The position numbers were made by a program, and so were the translations under genes. The notes below the pieces were generated by a model. That model worked only from the letters and a program-made list of their open reading frames with translations, made no database searches and had not been told where the DNA came from. Shown here piece by piece: positions 1 through 7,043 of a DNA stretch of 37,699 nt; the first letter of the stretch is position 1, and each line of letters opens with the position of its first letter. Source of the stretch: an uncultured Mediterranea sp. (GTDB taxonomy: Bacteria > Bacteroidota > Bacteroidia > Bacteroidales > Bacteroidaceae); the NCBI GenBank assembly GCA_946056155.1, contig CAMGIP010000008.1:1-37699 (forward strand), given 5' to 3'.

Positions 1-5
1 TATCT

Positions 6-1349
6 TTACTGCAGGAAGTGGTCGAAAAAGCGGAAGACCTCCTGCTGCATGGCCCGGTTGAAGAAATGCTTCTCATCCCACAGTCGGGTCACCAATAGCC
101 CATCGGACCCCTGCTCCTCCCATACCGACCGCAGATGGCGGTAAGCCTCCTCCACCCCCTCGATGGGGAAGAGCTTGTCGCGCGTGCCGTTGAAGAACAG
201 GGCAGGCTTAGGGCAAGCTATGGCCGCCACGTGCGGATAGTCCAAGTAGCGGCGCAGGCCCGGCACCAGCATAGAGAAGGCCGATCCCCCCTTGTTCTGG
301 TTGTTGTTCAAGGTCATCAGATGGTCGGTGTCATTCATCCAGCAGATGGAGGCAGAGACCTTCACCACCTCACTCAGCGCAGCCAGCATCCAGGAGCGGT
401 AAGCCCCCATGGAGAACCCGAGACAGCCGATGCGCTCCCAGTCCACATAGGGCAACGAGGCGAGAAACTCCGCACTGCGCATATCATCGGCATGGATCAC
501 CGAAGCCCAGGAGCTGCCCATCTGCATCAAGTTCGAGGCCAACGCCTGCTGCATGTCGTACTGGCTTCCACCCTCGCAGCCACGGTCGCCCCAGAAGAGG
601 GCATCCACACTCAGTACCACATAGCCGCGGGCAGCCAGAGAGTCCCCCACAAAGCTACCATCGTAGCACTTATCCACCCACTGCCTTGCATCCTCGGCAA
701 CAGCCTCGCTCACCCCGAACGGTCGCACCAGCTTCTCCTTGCCGATGGAGAAGTGGGCACCGTGGTCGTGCAACAGCACCACAGCGGGGAAGGGTCCTTC
801 GCCCTCCGGCACCAGCAGATAGCCCTTCACCCGGCTCCAAGCCGAGAGGTTGAAGCTGATTCGGTGAGCCGCATAACTCCTCCCCGTTTCCCCCTCCTTA
901 GATTCCACTCCCTTTCTCCTTTCGGTCGCTGTCAAAGAGCTTTCGTTTGTCGGTATCCTCCTTTCGGTCGCTTCGATGATCAGATTCCATTGTTCGGGTG
1001 GGGGAGGCAGCAGTTGCAGGCAGTCAAGCACCACCTCTCGCGCCCTGCTCTTCCATGCCTCAAAGTTCCGAATGTCACTCCTTCCCCAGGCCAGCGGGTA
1101 AGTAAGCTGCCCCTTCATCGCCTCGAAGAAGGTGGGCATGCGATGGGTAATCTCATAAGAATTCTCCTGTGACAGCAGGGAGAGCGGGCAGACCAAGGTC
1201 AGGGCGAAGAGCAGACAGAGCGGGCGCAAACGGCCAGATAGAGGAGAGCCAGCACCAGACAAAAGGGCTCGTATAGAGAGAGAAACCGTCAGGTGGTGAC
1301 CCCTCGATATGAGGCAAGTGAACAAACGGAAGTAGAAAAGATGTTTCAT
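6..1349 (-). CDS. Exported alpha/beta hydrolase (dienelactone hydrolase / acetyl esterase-like)
   Basis: Predicted serine esterase of the alpha/beta hydrolase fold. The nucleophile elbow GFSMG (Ser313), a following Asp in TRDKLFP (Asp391) and a C-terminal His in DEKHFF (His428) make a complete triad in the expected order. HDHGAH (about 195-199) looks like the oxyanion-side loop of large Bacteroidota esterases. A hydrophobic stretch LCLLFALTLVCPLSLLS (about 44-60) looks like a signal peptide core, but 43 residues precede it. The true start may therefore be a non-ATG codon nearer the core, since no internal Met is available before residue 71. Residues 127-159 form a low-complexity loop with ATERR twice. 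It diverges from a pectate lyase gene, so a role in removing acetyl or other esters from pectin is plausible but inferred. The stop lies just inside the window, so the gene is complete. Confidence 0.75.
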   Translation of the reverse strand: MKHLFYFRLFTCLISRGHHLTVSLSIRALLSGAGSPLSGRLRPLCLLFALTLVCPLSLLSQENSYEITHRMPTFFEAMKGQLTYPLAWGRSDIRNFEAWKSRAREVVLDCLQLLPPPPEQWNLIIEATERRIPTNESSLTATERRKGVESKEGETGRSYAAHRISFNLSAWSRVKGYLLVPEGEGPFPAVVLLHDHGAHFSIGKEKLVRPFGVSEAVAEDARQWVDKCYDGSFVGDSLAARGYVVLSVDALFWGDRGCEGGSQYDMQQALASNLMQMGSSWASVIHADDMRSAEFLASLPYVDWERIGCLGFSMGAYRSWMLAALSEVVKVSASICWMNDTDHLMTLNNNQNKGGSAFSMLVPGLRRYLDYPHVAAIACPKPALFFNGTRDKLFPIEGVEEAYRHLRSVWEEQGSDGLLVTRLWDEKHFFNRAMQQEVFRFFDHFLQ

Positions 1350-1379
1350 GAAACAATCGGTTGAGCAGGTTTTACGCTA

Positions 1380-1387
1380 CAAAAATA
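1380..1387 (-). promoter_or_regulatory. Possible -7 box for the esterase gene
   Basis: On the minus strand this reads TATTTTTG, matching the Bacteroidetes -7 consensus TAnnTTTG, about 30 bp upstream of the annotated start. No TTTG -33 box lies at the usual 19-21 bp, so it is weak on its own. Confidence 0.3.
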
Positions 1388-1453
1388 GCACTTTCAAACA
1401 AATTTTGCACATATCCTGCCGGATAATCTACATGGCCAATCGCCAAAACTTCC

Positions 1454-1461
1454 TACCTTTG
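1454..1461 (+). promoter_or_regulatory. -7 promoter box for the pectate lyase gene
   Basis: TACCTTTG matches the TAnnTTTG consensus, 45 bp upstream of the pectate lyase ATG. A clear TTTG -33 element is missing at the normal spacing, which suggests dependence on an activator. The flanking sequence resembles that around the GH105 promoter box at 27148. Confidence 0.55.
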
Positions 1462-1505
1462 TCCCGTTGAAAACTAATAGATAAACATTTTATATTACGA
1501 CAGCC

Positions 1506-2648
1506 ATGAAAACGTTGCTTTTCCTGCTTTTTACTTTTGTATCTATAGCATGTTCCTCATCCCCTTCGCAGAGCGAAGAGCCGGAAATGCCCGGCACGCC
1601 CAATACACCGGACAATACGGTCAAACCGTCTAATCCTACCCCCGACAACAACCTACCGGCCTGTCCCGGCGGTTTCGCCGCGTTCACTCAGGCACCCACC
1701 GGAGGTAAGGGAGGCAAGACCCAAGTGGTGACCACCCTGGCTGAGCTCATCTCTGCCCTGAAGAGCAGCGAACCGCTGATCATCTATGTCAAGGGCGAGA
1801 TTACCTTCACCTCTATGCAGAAGGTGCTGGCCCAGAACAAGACCCTCATCGGACTGAAGGGCTCCAAGTTGGTGAGCACCCAACGTACCGAGGTGGACAG
1901 CAGTGGCAAGAGTACTACAGGTATCCTCTATATTCAGAACGGCTCTTCCAACCTCATCCTGCGCAATCTGACCTTCGAGAGTGCAGGAGCCTACGACTGC
2001 GATGGCAACGACAACCTCTGCATCGACGGTACCACCCGCATTTGGGTCGATCATTGCGATTTTCAGGACGGTGTAGATGGCAACTTCGACTGCAAGAACG
2101 CCTCCGATGAGATTACCGTCAGCTGGTGCCGTTTCCACTATCTGAAGGAGCCCCTTGCCGGAGGTCCCGGTGGAAGTGACGACCACCGCTTCACCAACCT
2201 GTGGGGCAGTAGCCAGAACAACACACAAGACCGTGGCCACTTGCGCACCACCTTCTACGGCTGCTGGTGGGACGAAGGTTGCCGTGAGCGTATGCCCCGT
2301 GTACGTTTCGGTCAGGTGCACATTGCCAACTGCCTCTACAGCAGTTCGGCTACCAACTACTGCATCGGTGCCGGCTACGAAGCCAGCGTGCTGGTAGAGC
2401 GTACCGTCTTCAGCGGCATCCCTGAAAAGAAATACATCTATAAGTCGATAACCGAAAAGGACAGCAATGGCGTGGAGCGTAGCGGCATCGTAGAGCTGAA
2501 GGATTGCGCCTTCCCTAACTCTCCCACGGCAGAGAGTCTCGGCACTACCTTCACCCCCGCCTATAGCCTTACTACCCTTCCCGTAAGTGAGGTTGAGGCC
2601 AAGGTTCGTGCCGAAGCCGGAGCTACGCTCGATGTGGAAGAGCCTTGA
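1506..2648 (+). CDS. Pectate lyase, polysaccharide lyase family 1, lipoprotein
   Basis: Cleaves polygalacturonate by beta-elimination, giving 4,5-unsaturated oligogalacturonides. The N-terminus is a lipoprotein signal with SIAC as lipobox (Cys16), then a Ser/Pro/Thr-rich linker to about residue 50, so the enzyme is probably tethered to a membrane and may be surface exposed. PL1 hallmarks are the IWVDHCDF strand (179-186), an Asp-rich calcium site region DGVDGNFDC (188-196), and RMPRVR (262-267), matching the RxPxxR motif that carries the catalytic Arg. Length (380 aa) fits a single PL1 domain. It stands alone downstream of its own promoter and is divergent from an exported esterase. Other pectin genes lie 20 kb or more away in this window. 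Serine at -3 of the lipobox is unusual but tolerated. Confidence 0.9.
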   Translation: MKTLLFLLFTFVSIACSSSPSQSEEPEMPGTPNTPDNTVKPSNPTPDNNLPACPGGFAAFTQAPTGGKGGKTQVVTTLAELISALKSSEPLIIYVKGEITFTSMQKVLAQNKTLIGLKGSKLVSTQRTEVDSSGKSTTGILYIQNGSSNLILRNLTFESAGAYDCDGNDNLCIDGTTRIWVDHCDFQDGVDGNFDCKNASDEITVSWCRFHYLKEPLAGGPGGSDDHRFTNLWGSSQNNTQDRGHLRTTFYGCWWDEGCRERMPRVRFGQVHIANCLYSSSATNYCIGAGYEASVLVERTVFSGIPEKKYIYKSITEKDSNGVERSGIVELKDCAFPNSPTAESLGTTFTPAYSLTTLPVSEVEAKVRAEAGATLDVEEP

Positions 2649-2770
2649 TTCCTACAGTCCGCTCGGCTTACCGTCACCCTCTTTAGGGATAATTTACAAT
2701 GTCTAATTGAGTGGATGAAGTTCCTTTCGGTTGAAAGGGGCAGATGGGGTACGTACCCCTCCAAAAATAA

Positions 2771-2869
2771 ACTGTGAACTGTGAATCTGTGAATATTTTT
2801 GCAGTCGTTAACAAAATCGGTGCAGATAGGGGTGCCGAAAAAAAACTGTGAACTGTGGAAACTGTGGAA
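2771..2869. repeat. Two clusters of short ACTGTGAA-type direct repeats
   Basis: ACTGTGAACTGTGAATCTGTGAA occurs at 2771-2793, and ACTGTGAACTGTGGAAACTGTGGAA at 2845-2869. The 7-8 nt unit is reiterated three times in each cluster, with about 50 bp between clusters. Function is unknown. Confidence 0.6.
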
Positions 2870-2912
2870 TTTGCGGTTGTTTACAGATTGCTCGTGTGGC
2901 ACCATATGAAGA

Positions 2913-2940
2913 AGGCCCGGTGATTCATTTCATCGGGCCT
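2913..2940 (+). terminator. GC-rich hairpin, possible terminator of the pectate lyase transcript
   Basis: AGGCCCGgTGA and TCAtCGGGCCT form an 11-bp stem with one mismatch and a short loop. No clear T tract follows and it lies 265 bp past the pectate lyase stop, so it may instead be a processing hairpin. Confidence 0.4.
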
Positions 2941-3287
2941 ATCTTACTATGGATACCTTACGTTGACCATGATGATTTATTATTCTACATCTGCGTTGTA
3001 TCGTTACCAATACACCGCCACCGCTTTCCCTCACCTTCGCCTCAACATCGCCTTACCTTCGCTTTTTCGCTGCTTAGAAGGCATTGCAGGCAGACAATCA
3101 GTAGGAATAGAGCGAACAATGAGCAGGTCCGATATCTTCGTGGACTCCCATGAACTTTTGTTGCGGGATCCATTATTCCCTCCCGGAGCAGTGGAAGCCG
3201 GTTTTCTCTTTCCAAAAGAAATTAGCTTGATGTTTCCGGTGTGAAGTCTCGAGGATTTTATTTAATTCTGCACTGTTACCTACATAA

Positions 3288-3318
3288 AGTGGTATGTCGG
3301 AATTTCCGACATACCACT
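3288..3318. repeat. 31-bp near-perfect palindrome
   Basis: AGTGGTATGTCGGAA is followed after a single T by its exact reverse complement. The 15-bp arms are perfect. It could be a protein-binding operator, an intergenic palindromic repeat or an RNA hairpin. It lies 220 bp upstream of the promoter of the next operon. Confidence 0.8.
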
Positions 3319-3537
3319 CAGCATGGCGCCATAGAAGAGAAAACGCACTTACCGAATATCGTAAATATCAGGTGAAGACCCTTTAGCCAGTGGAACAGGC
3401 ATATATAGACAGCAACAAGATACTTGGTAAAATTCCGTTCGCTCCATTCACGGGGCGGCAACGCTGTTCAAGAACGGCTACCTTCCGCAGCGGTACCTCG
3501 GCATAAATCCCTTCCCGCGGAAAAAAAGCAAAAATAA

Positions 3538-3569
3538 TTTGTTTATTCAAATAACTCTTTTTATTTTTG
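3538..3569 (+). promoter_or_regulatory. Consensus Bacteroidetes promoter for the lytic transglycosylase operon
   Basis: TTTG (3538-3541), 20 bp, then TATTTTTG (3562-3569) matches the consensus TTTG-N19/20-TAnnTTTG exactly. The predicted transcription start falls at about 3575, which is the ATG itself, implying a leaderless or almost leaderless mRNA. Confidence 0.7.
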
Positions 3570-3574
3570 CCCAT

Positions 3575-5245
3575 ATGAAAACACAATGCCTGATAATTAG
3601 TCTGTTGGTTGGACTGTCAGTGAGCCTCTACGCTCAGCATAAAGCCTCTACGCAAAGCATCGACTCTTTGCGCAGGGGCTTTATGGTTGATGCGGATGAG
3701 ATGAAAAGGGAGTTTGATGATTATGTGCGCCAAGCACAGGAGGATTATCAACGCTATGAGGCTCAGGCGCGTATGGAGTACTTCCGCTATGTCGCTGAAG
3801 TGAAGCGCATCTGGGGCGAAACGGCTGACGGAGGCATCGTGGAGGATACTAAGAACCTCTGGGTGGAGTATGACAAAGAGTTTGCTTCTCGATCGGTGGT
3901 GGATTTTGAAAAGGGGGAGATTGTGGTTGAAGTGGTATTGAATGAGGAGGAGAAGAACGCACCGCAACTACGTGAAAAAAGATTAGAGAAGGCAGTGCGT
4001 CGTCTCTTGGAGAGCAGGGGCTCTTCCTGCCCCTACGCCTCGAAGGTGGATAAACAGGAACCGCTGACCCGACGTCCTATTCTGGAGGGACTGGTCGATT
4101 TCTCTCCCTATCCGCAACTGACAGGGGAGGAGTCTGTGCTCCTCGGTGAGGAGGAAGAGAAACTTTCCTCTGAAGTCGGCAAGGTGGGGAAAACAGGGCA
4201 CGTGCCGCCTAAACCACAAGTGAAAGGGAAGACCCTGCCTACGCACCGCAAACCGAATAACAGCTCGCATATACGTATTGGCCATACTTCCGCAGATAGT
4301 GCGGGCTCTTCTAGACACTCCTCTTCCTCGGATGACTCTTTTTCTGATGATGCTTCTGCTGGCTCTTCTGACCAATCCTCTGCAGTATCCTCTGATACCT
4401 CTTCTCGCGGCAGCCTGGCCTCCAGACGTATGGGTGGAGAGTCAGGTACGGTGGATAGAGGTGGCGCGACCTCTTCAAGGGAGAACGCACGGGAGAGGGC
4501 ACGGCAACGGGCCGGAGAGAAGGCTCAGAAGCGGGAGGCACAACGAGCTGGAGAAAAGACTCAACCGCAGAAGGGGACGGGACCGAGACCGTCGTTGGCG
4601 GCACGTATCATTGCTCAGCAGAGTGCTCAGCAGGTGACTCAGGTGAAGGGGAACGACGGAGAGGTGCGTCAGGTGGTGGCCATACGGATGAACATGGTTT
4701 CCGATAACCTCTCCCGCAACGCAGCACTCTACAAGGAACTTGTAGCCGAATTTTCTGACCGATACCAGGTGGAGCAACCGCTCATCTTTGCCGTTATAGA
4801 GCAGGAGTCCTACTTCAATCCTGAGGCGACCAGCTGGGTGCCTGCTTATGGGCTGATGCAACTGGTGCCCCACTCCGGCGGATGCCATGCCTACCGCTTT
4901 GTCTATGGCAAGGAGTGGTGCCCTACACGCTCCTATCTCTTCAATCCGCGCAACAACATCGAGCTGGGTACGGCCTATCTGCGTGTACTGCTCAACCAGT
5001 TTGCCTCAGTCAATGACTATGCCTGCCGCAGGCTATGTGCCATTGCAAGCTACAACACGGGCTCAGGTAATGTGAGCCGTGCCTTTACGGGCAATACCAG
5101 CGTGGTACAGGCGGTGCCCCATATCAATCGGATGGACTATTCAGGCTTATATACGCATCTGACTACCCGGCTGAGCACTAATGAGGCTCGCAACTATGTG
5201 GTGGGGGTGACGAGGCGTATGGATAAATACGTCAAGACACCGTAA
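3575..5245 (+). CDS. MltC-like lytic murein transglycosylase (DUF3393 + SLT domains)
   Basis: Predicted periplasmic enzyme that cleaves peptidoglycan with formation of 1,6-anhydro-MurNAc. I start it at the ATG at 3575, Met13 of the listed ORF, because MKTQCLIISLLVGLSVSLYAQ is a clear signal peptide. The mature N-terminus (ORF residues 50-160) resembles the DUF3393 domain of E. coli MltC, including IWGE and a WVEYDKEFASRSVVDFEKG region. Residues about 245-345 are a Ser-rich then Arg/Glu/Gln-rich low-complexity linker. The C-terminal SLT domain shows EQESYFNPEA with the catalytic Glu (423 in ORF numbering), YGLMQLVP and IASYNTG. There is no lipobox, unlike classical MltC. It heads a co-directional run of envelope and zinc-ribbon genes, 56 bp before the next. 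Confidence 0.88.
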   Translation: MKTQCLIISLLVGLSVSLYAQHKASTQSIDSLRRGFMVDADEMKREFDDYVRQAQEDYQRYEAQARMEYFRYVAEVKRIWGETADGGIVEDTKNLWVEYDKEFASRSVVDFEKGEIVVEVVLNEEEKNAPQLREKRLEKAVRRLLESRGSSCPYASKVDKQEPLTRRPILEGLVDFSPYPQLTGEESVLLGEEEEKLSSEVGKVGKTGHVPPKPQVKGKTLPTHRKPNNSSHIRIGHTSADSAGSSRHSSSSDDSFSDDASAGSSDQSSAVSSDTSSRGSLASRRMGGESGTVDRGGATSSRENARERARQRAGEKAQKREAQRAGEKTQPQKGTGPRPSLAARIIAQQSAQQVTQVKGNDGEVRQVVAIRMNMVSDNLSRNAALYKELVAEFSDRYQVEQPLIFAVIEQESYFNPEATSWVPAYGLMQLVPHSGGCHAYRFVYGKEWCPTRSYLFNPRNNIELGTAYLRVLLNQFASVNDYACRRLCAIASYNTGSGNVSRAFTGNTSVVQAVPHINRMDYSGLYTHLTTRLSTNEARNYVVGVTRRMDKYVKTP

Positions 5246-5301
5246 GAGTCTGAGGTGTACAGAGAAAAAACGATTTACTAACGCGATAAAAAGATTACAG
5301 C

Positions 5302-7002
5302 ATGTTTTGCCCCGAATGTGGATATAAAATAGAGGATGAGCAGGCGCGTTTCTGCCCCGAATGTGGTACCTGTATCGAAGAAGTGGAATCCGATGCGGTT
5401 TCGGAACACACGGTGGGAGAGTGCTCAGCGCACGGGTTCATCCTGACCAACTGTCGGCTGCTGGCTGAGAAATTGGGGGTGCCGGCTCTGCAGGTGAAGC
5501 AGCTTATAGAGCAATACATCATGGCACGGCGCGAAGATGAGATGGACTATCTCTGCTTGGATGTGGACCATTATACCTACCGCAAGAGAGGGTTTCTCGG
5601 ATGGAACAAGAGCGTAAGCCTGAGGCCCGATTCTCCTTGGGAAGAGTATATGGAGTTGCTGACCGATGCGGTGGAACAGCGCCAGGGGGTCACCTCGGGG
5701 GAGGTGTTTTACCTATTTATTATAGGTAGCAATGATGTGATACCGATGCCACGGATCGTCCACCCCGTGGAGGGAATGGATGACCGCGATATAGATACCG
5801 ACTTGCTCTGGGCCTACCCCTATGGCGCGGCTATGGTGGAGGAGCTGAAGAGTCTGCATATCCTGCAATACGACCAGCAACTGCTGGTCGGACGGTTGCC
5901 CGTGGGTGAGGATACTGGCTTTGAAGAGCTGGCTGGCTATCTGCAACGGGCCGCGCAGTGCGGATGGGGAATCCCTATACAGGAGGCTTACGGACAGTGC
6001 GACCCTCACTGGCAGCGGGTTTCTACGAGGGTTGCTCAACCGGTGACACCGATGTTAAGAGACTTGGAGGGAAGGGTGCCGTCGGCCTGTTATGCCCATG
6101 GCTTGGTGCTCTCACCGGGGGTGACACTGCAGCATCTGCCTCACTATTTCCATCCCAATGCATCCATCTACTACTTCAACCTCCACGGCAGCAATGCTCG
6201 GGAGGCCTCGGGCTACTACGGCTGTTCCATGGAGCAGCCTCCTAAGTGTCATGCTGTCATGGCTCCTGCCTTCATGGAGCAGTGCGGGGTGCACAATGTG
6301 GTGGTGTGTGAGGCTTGCTATGGCGCTCGTCATATAGGCATGGATCGCAACCACAGTACCCTGCTCTCGGCCCTCTATCATCGGACCCTGCTCTTCCTCG
6401 GCTCTTCTCGCGTGGCTTGGGGAGATGTGGATGGTGCCCAACAACGTATGCCTCAACCGCAACTGGCTGATGTGGTGGCCTCTACCTTTATGGAGGCGTT
6501 GGGCAACGGATATTCGGCAGGCAAGGCGCTCTTTATCGCCAAAGCGGCTGTGATGAAGGCTGACCCTCACGTATCGCCCTATTCGGTGGCCACGGTGGCT
6601 GAATTTAATCTCTTCGGTGACCCTTCGCTTCTGATGGATGAGTGTAGCGAGAAGCGGGCTGGGGTGGTGACGGATCCGTGCGGTAAGTTGGGGCATGCTC
6701 AGGCTTATGGCTGTCGGGTAACTCAGGTGGAGAAGAAGGGTAGCCCATCGCTGCTCCAGCAGGTGAGGGCGCAGGTGGATGCCAATGTCCGGGAGATACA
6801 TGACCGGATAGGTCAGTACCTCTATGCCCAGTATGGCATAGCTCCGCGAGAGGTGGACCAGGTGCTCAGGCTGGACTATCCCGACGGCTACCAGGAGATG
6901 AACTTCAACTATAAGGTGGCTCGTCAGGAGGATTGGGAGGAGGTAGTCACCGTTATCACCTCCACCAAAGGCGACATCCGCAAGGTCTTCTCCACAAGAT
7001 AG
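5302..7002 (+). CDS. Zinc-ribbon protein with a clan CD (C25/caspase-like) cysteine peptidase domain
   Basis: Residues 1-24 form a zinc ribbon (CPECG...CPECG) with no signal peptide, so the protein is probably cytoplasmic. The body has the order of sequence landmarks seen in gingipain-type C25 and CHAT peptidases: a strand FYLFIIGSNDVIPMPR (136-151), LLVGRLPV (194-201), a catalytic-type His in FNLHGS (His295), and Cys in VCEACYGAR (Cys339). Then come LGSSRVAWGDVDG, GYSAGKALFIAKAAV and FNLFGDPSLL (436-444). The His-then-Cys dyad with small residues around it suggests an active peptidase. Residues 445-566 are an extension I do not recognise. It is followed 41 bp later by an SPFH protein that also carries zinc ribbons. 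Substrate unknown; family assignment is by motif only. Confidence 0.72.
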   Translation: MFCPECGYKIEDEQARFCPECGTCIEEVESDAVSEHTVGECSAHGFILTNCRLLAEKLGVPALQVKQLIEQYIMARREDEMDYLCLDVDHYTYRKRGFLGWNKSVSLRPDSPWEEYMELLTDAVEQRQGVTSGEVFYLFIIGSNDVIPMPRIVHPVEGMDDRDIDTDLLWAYPYGAAMVEELKSLHILQYDQQLLVGRLPVGEDTGFEELAGYLQRAAQCGWGIPIQEAYGQCDPHWQRVSTRVAQPVTPMLRDLEGRVPSACYAHGLVLSPGVTLQHLPHYFHPNASIYYFNLHGSNAREASGYYGCSMEQPPKCHAVMAPAFMEQCGVHNVVVCEACYGARHIGMDRNHSTLLSALYHRTLLFLGSSRVAWGDVDGAQQRMPQPQLADVVASTFMEALGNGYSAGKALFIAKAAVMKADPHVSPYSVATVAEFNLFGDPSLLMDECSEKRAGVVTDPCGKLGHAQAYGCRVTQVEKKGSPSLLQQVRAQVDANVREIHDRIGQYLYAQYGIAPREVDQVLRLDYPDGYQEMNFNYKVARQEDWEEVVTVITSTKGDIRKVFSTR

Positions 7003-7043
7003 GTGAACAGGTAAAGTAGATAAAAATCAAAAATGAATACGAT

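Larger units (their letters stand above)
2649..3537. other. Gene-free intergenic region with repeats and palindromes
   Basis: No ORF here has a start, composition or motif that supports a real protein; the 60-115 aa ORFs in the track are not convincing. It contains a 14-bp palindrome (2746-2759), two clusters of ACTGTGAA-type repeats (2771-2793, 2845-2869), a GC-rich hairpin (2913-2940) and a 31-bp near-perfect palindrome (3288-3318). The pattern looks like accumulated small repeats or decayed mobile DNA. Confidence 0.6.

Noticed and set aside
135-1172. 345-aa plus-strand ORF opposite the exported esterase
   Set aside because: His/Arg-rich antisense product with no motif; the minus strand has an intact catalytic triad.
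2848-3244. Small genes of 93-101 aa in the intergenic gap
   Set aside because: Overlapping frames, odd composition, no ribosome-binding site or motif; the region is full of repeats and palindromes.
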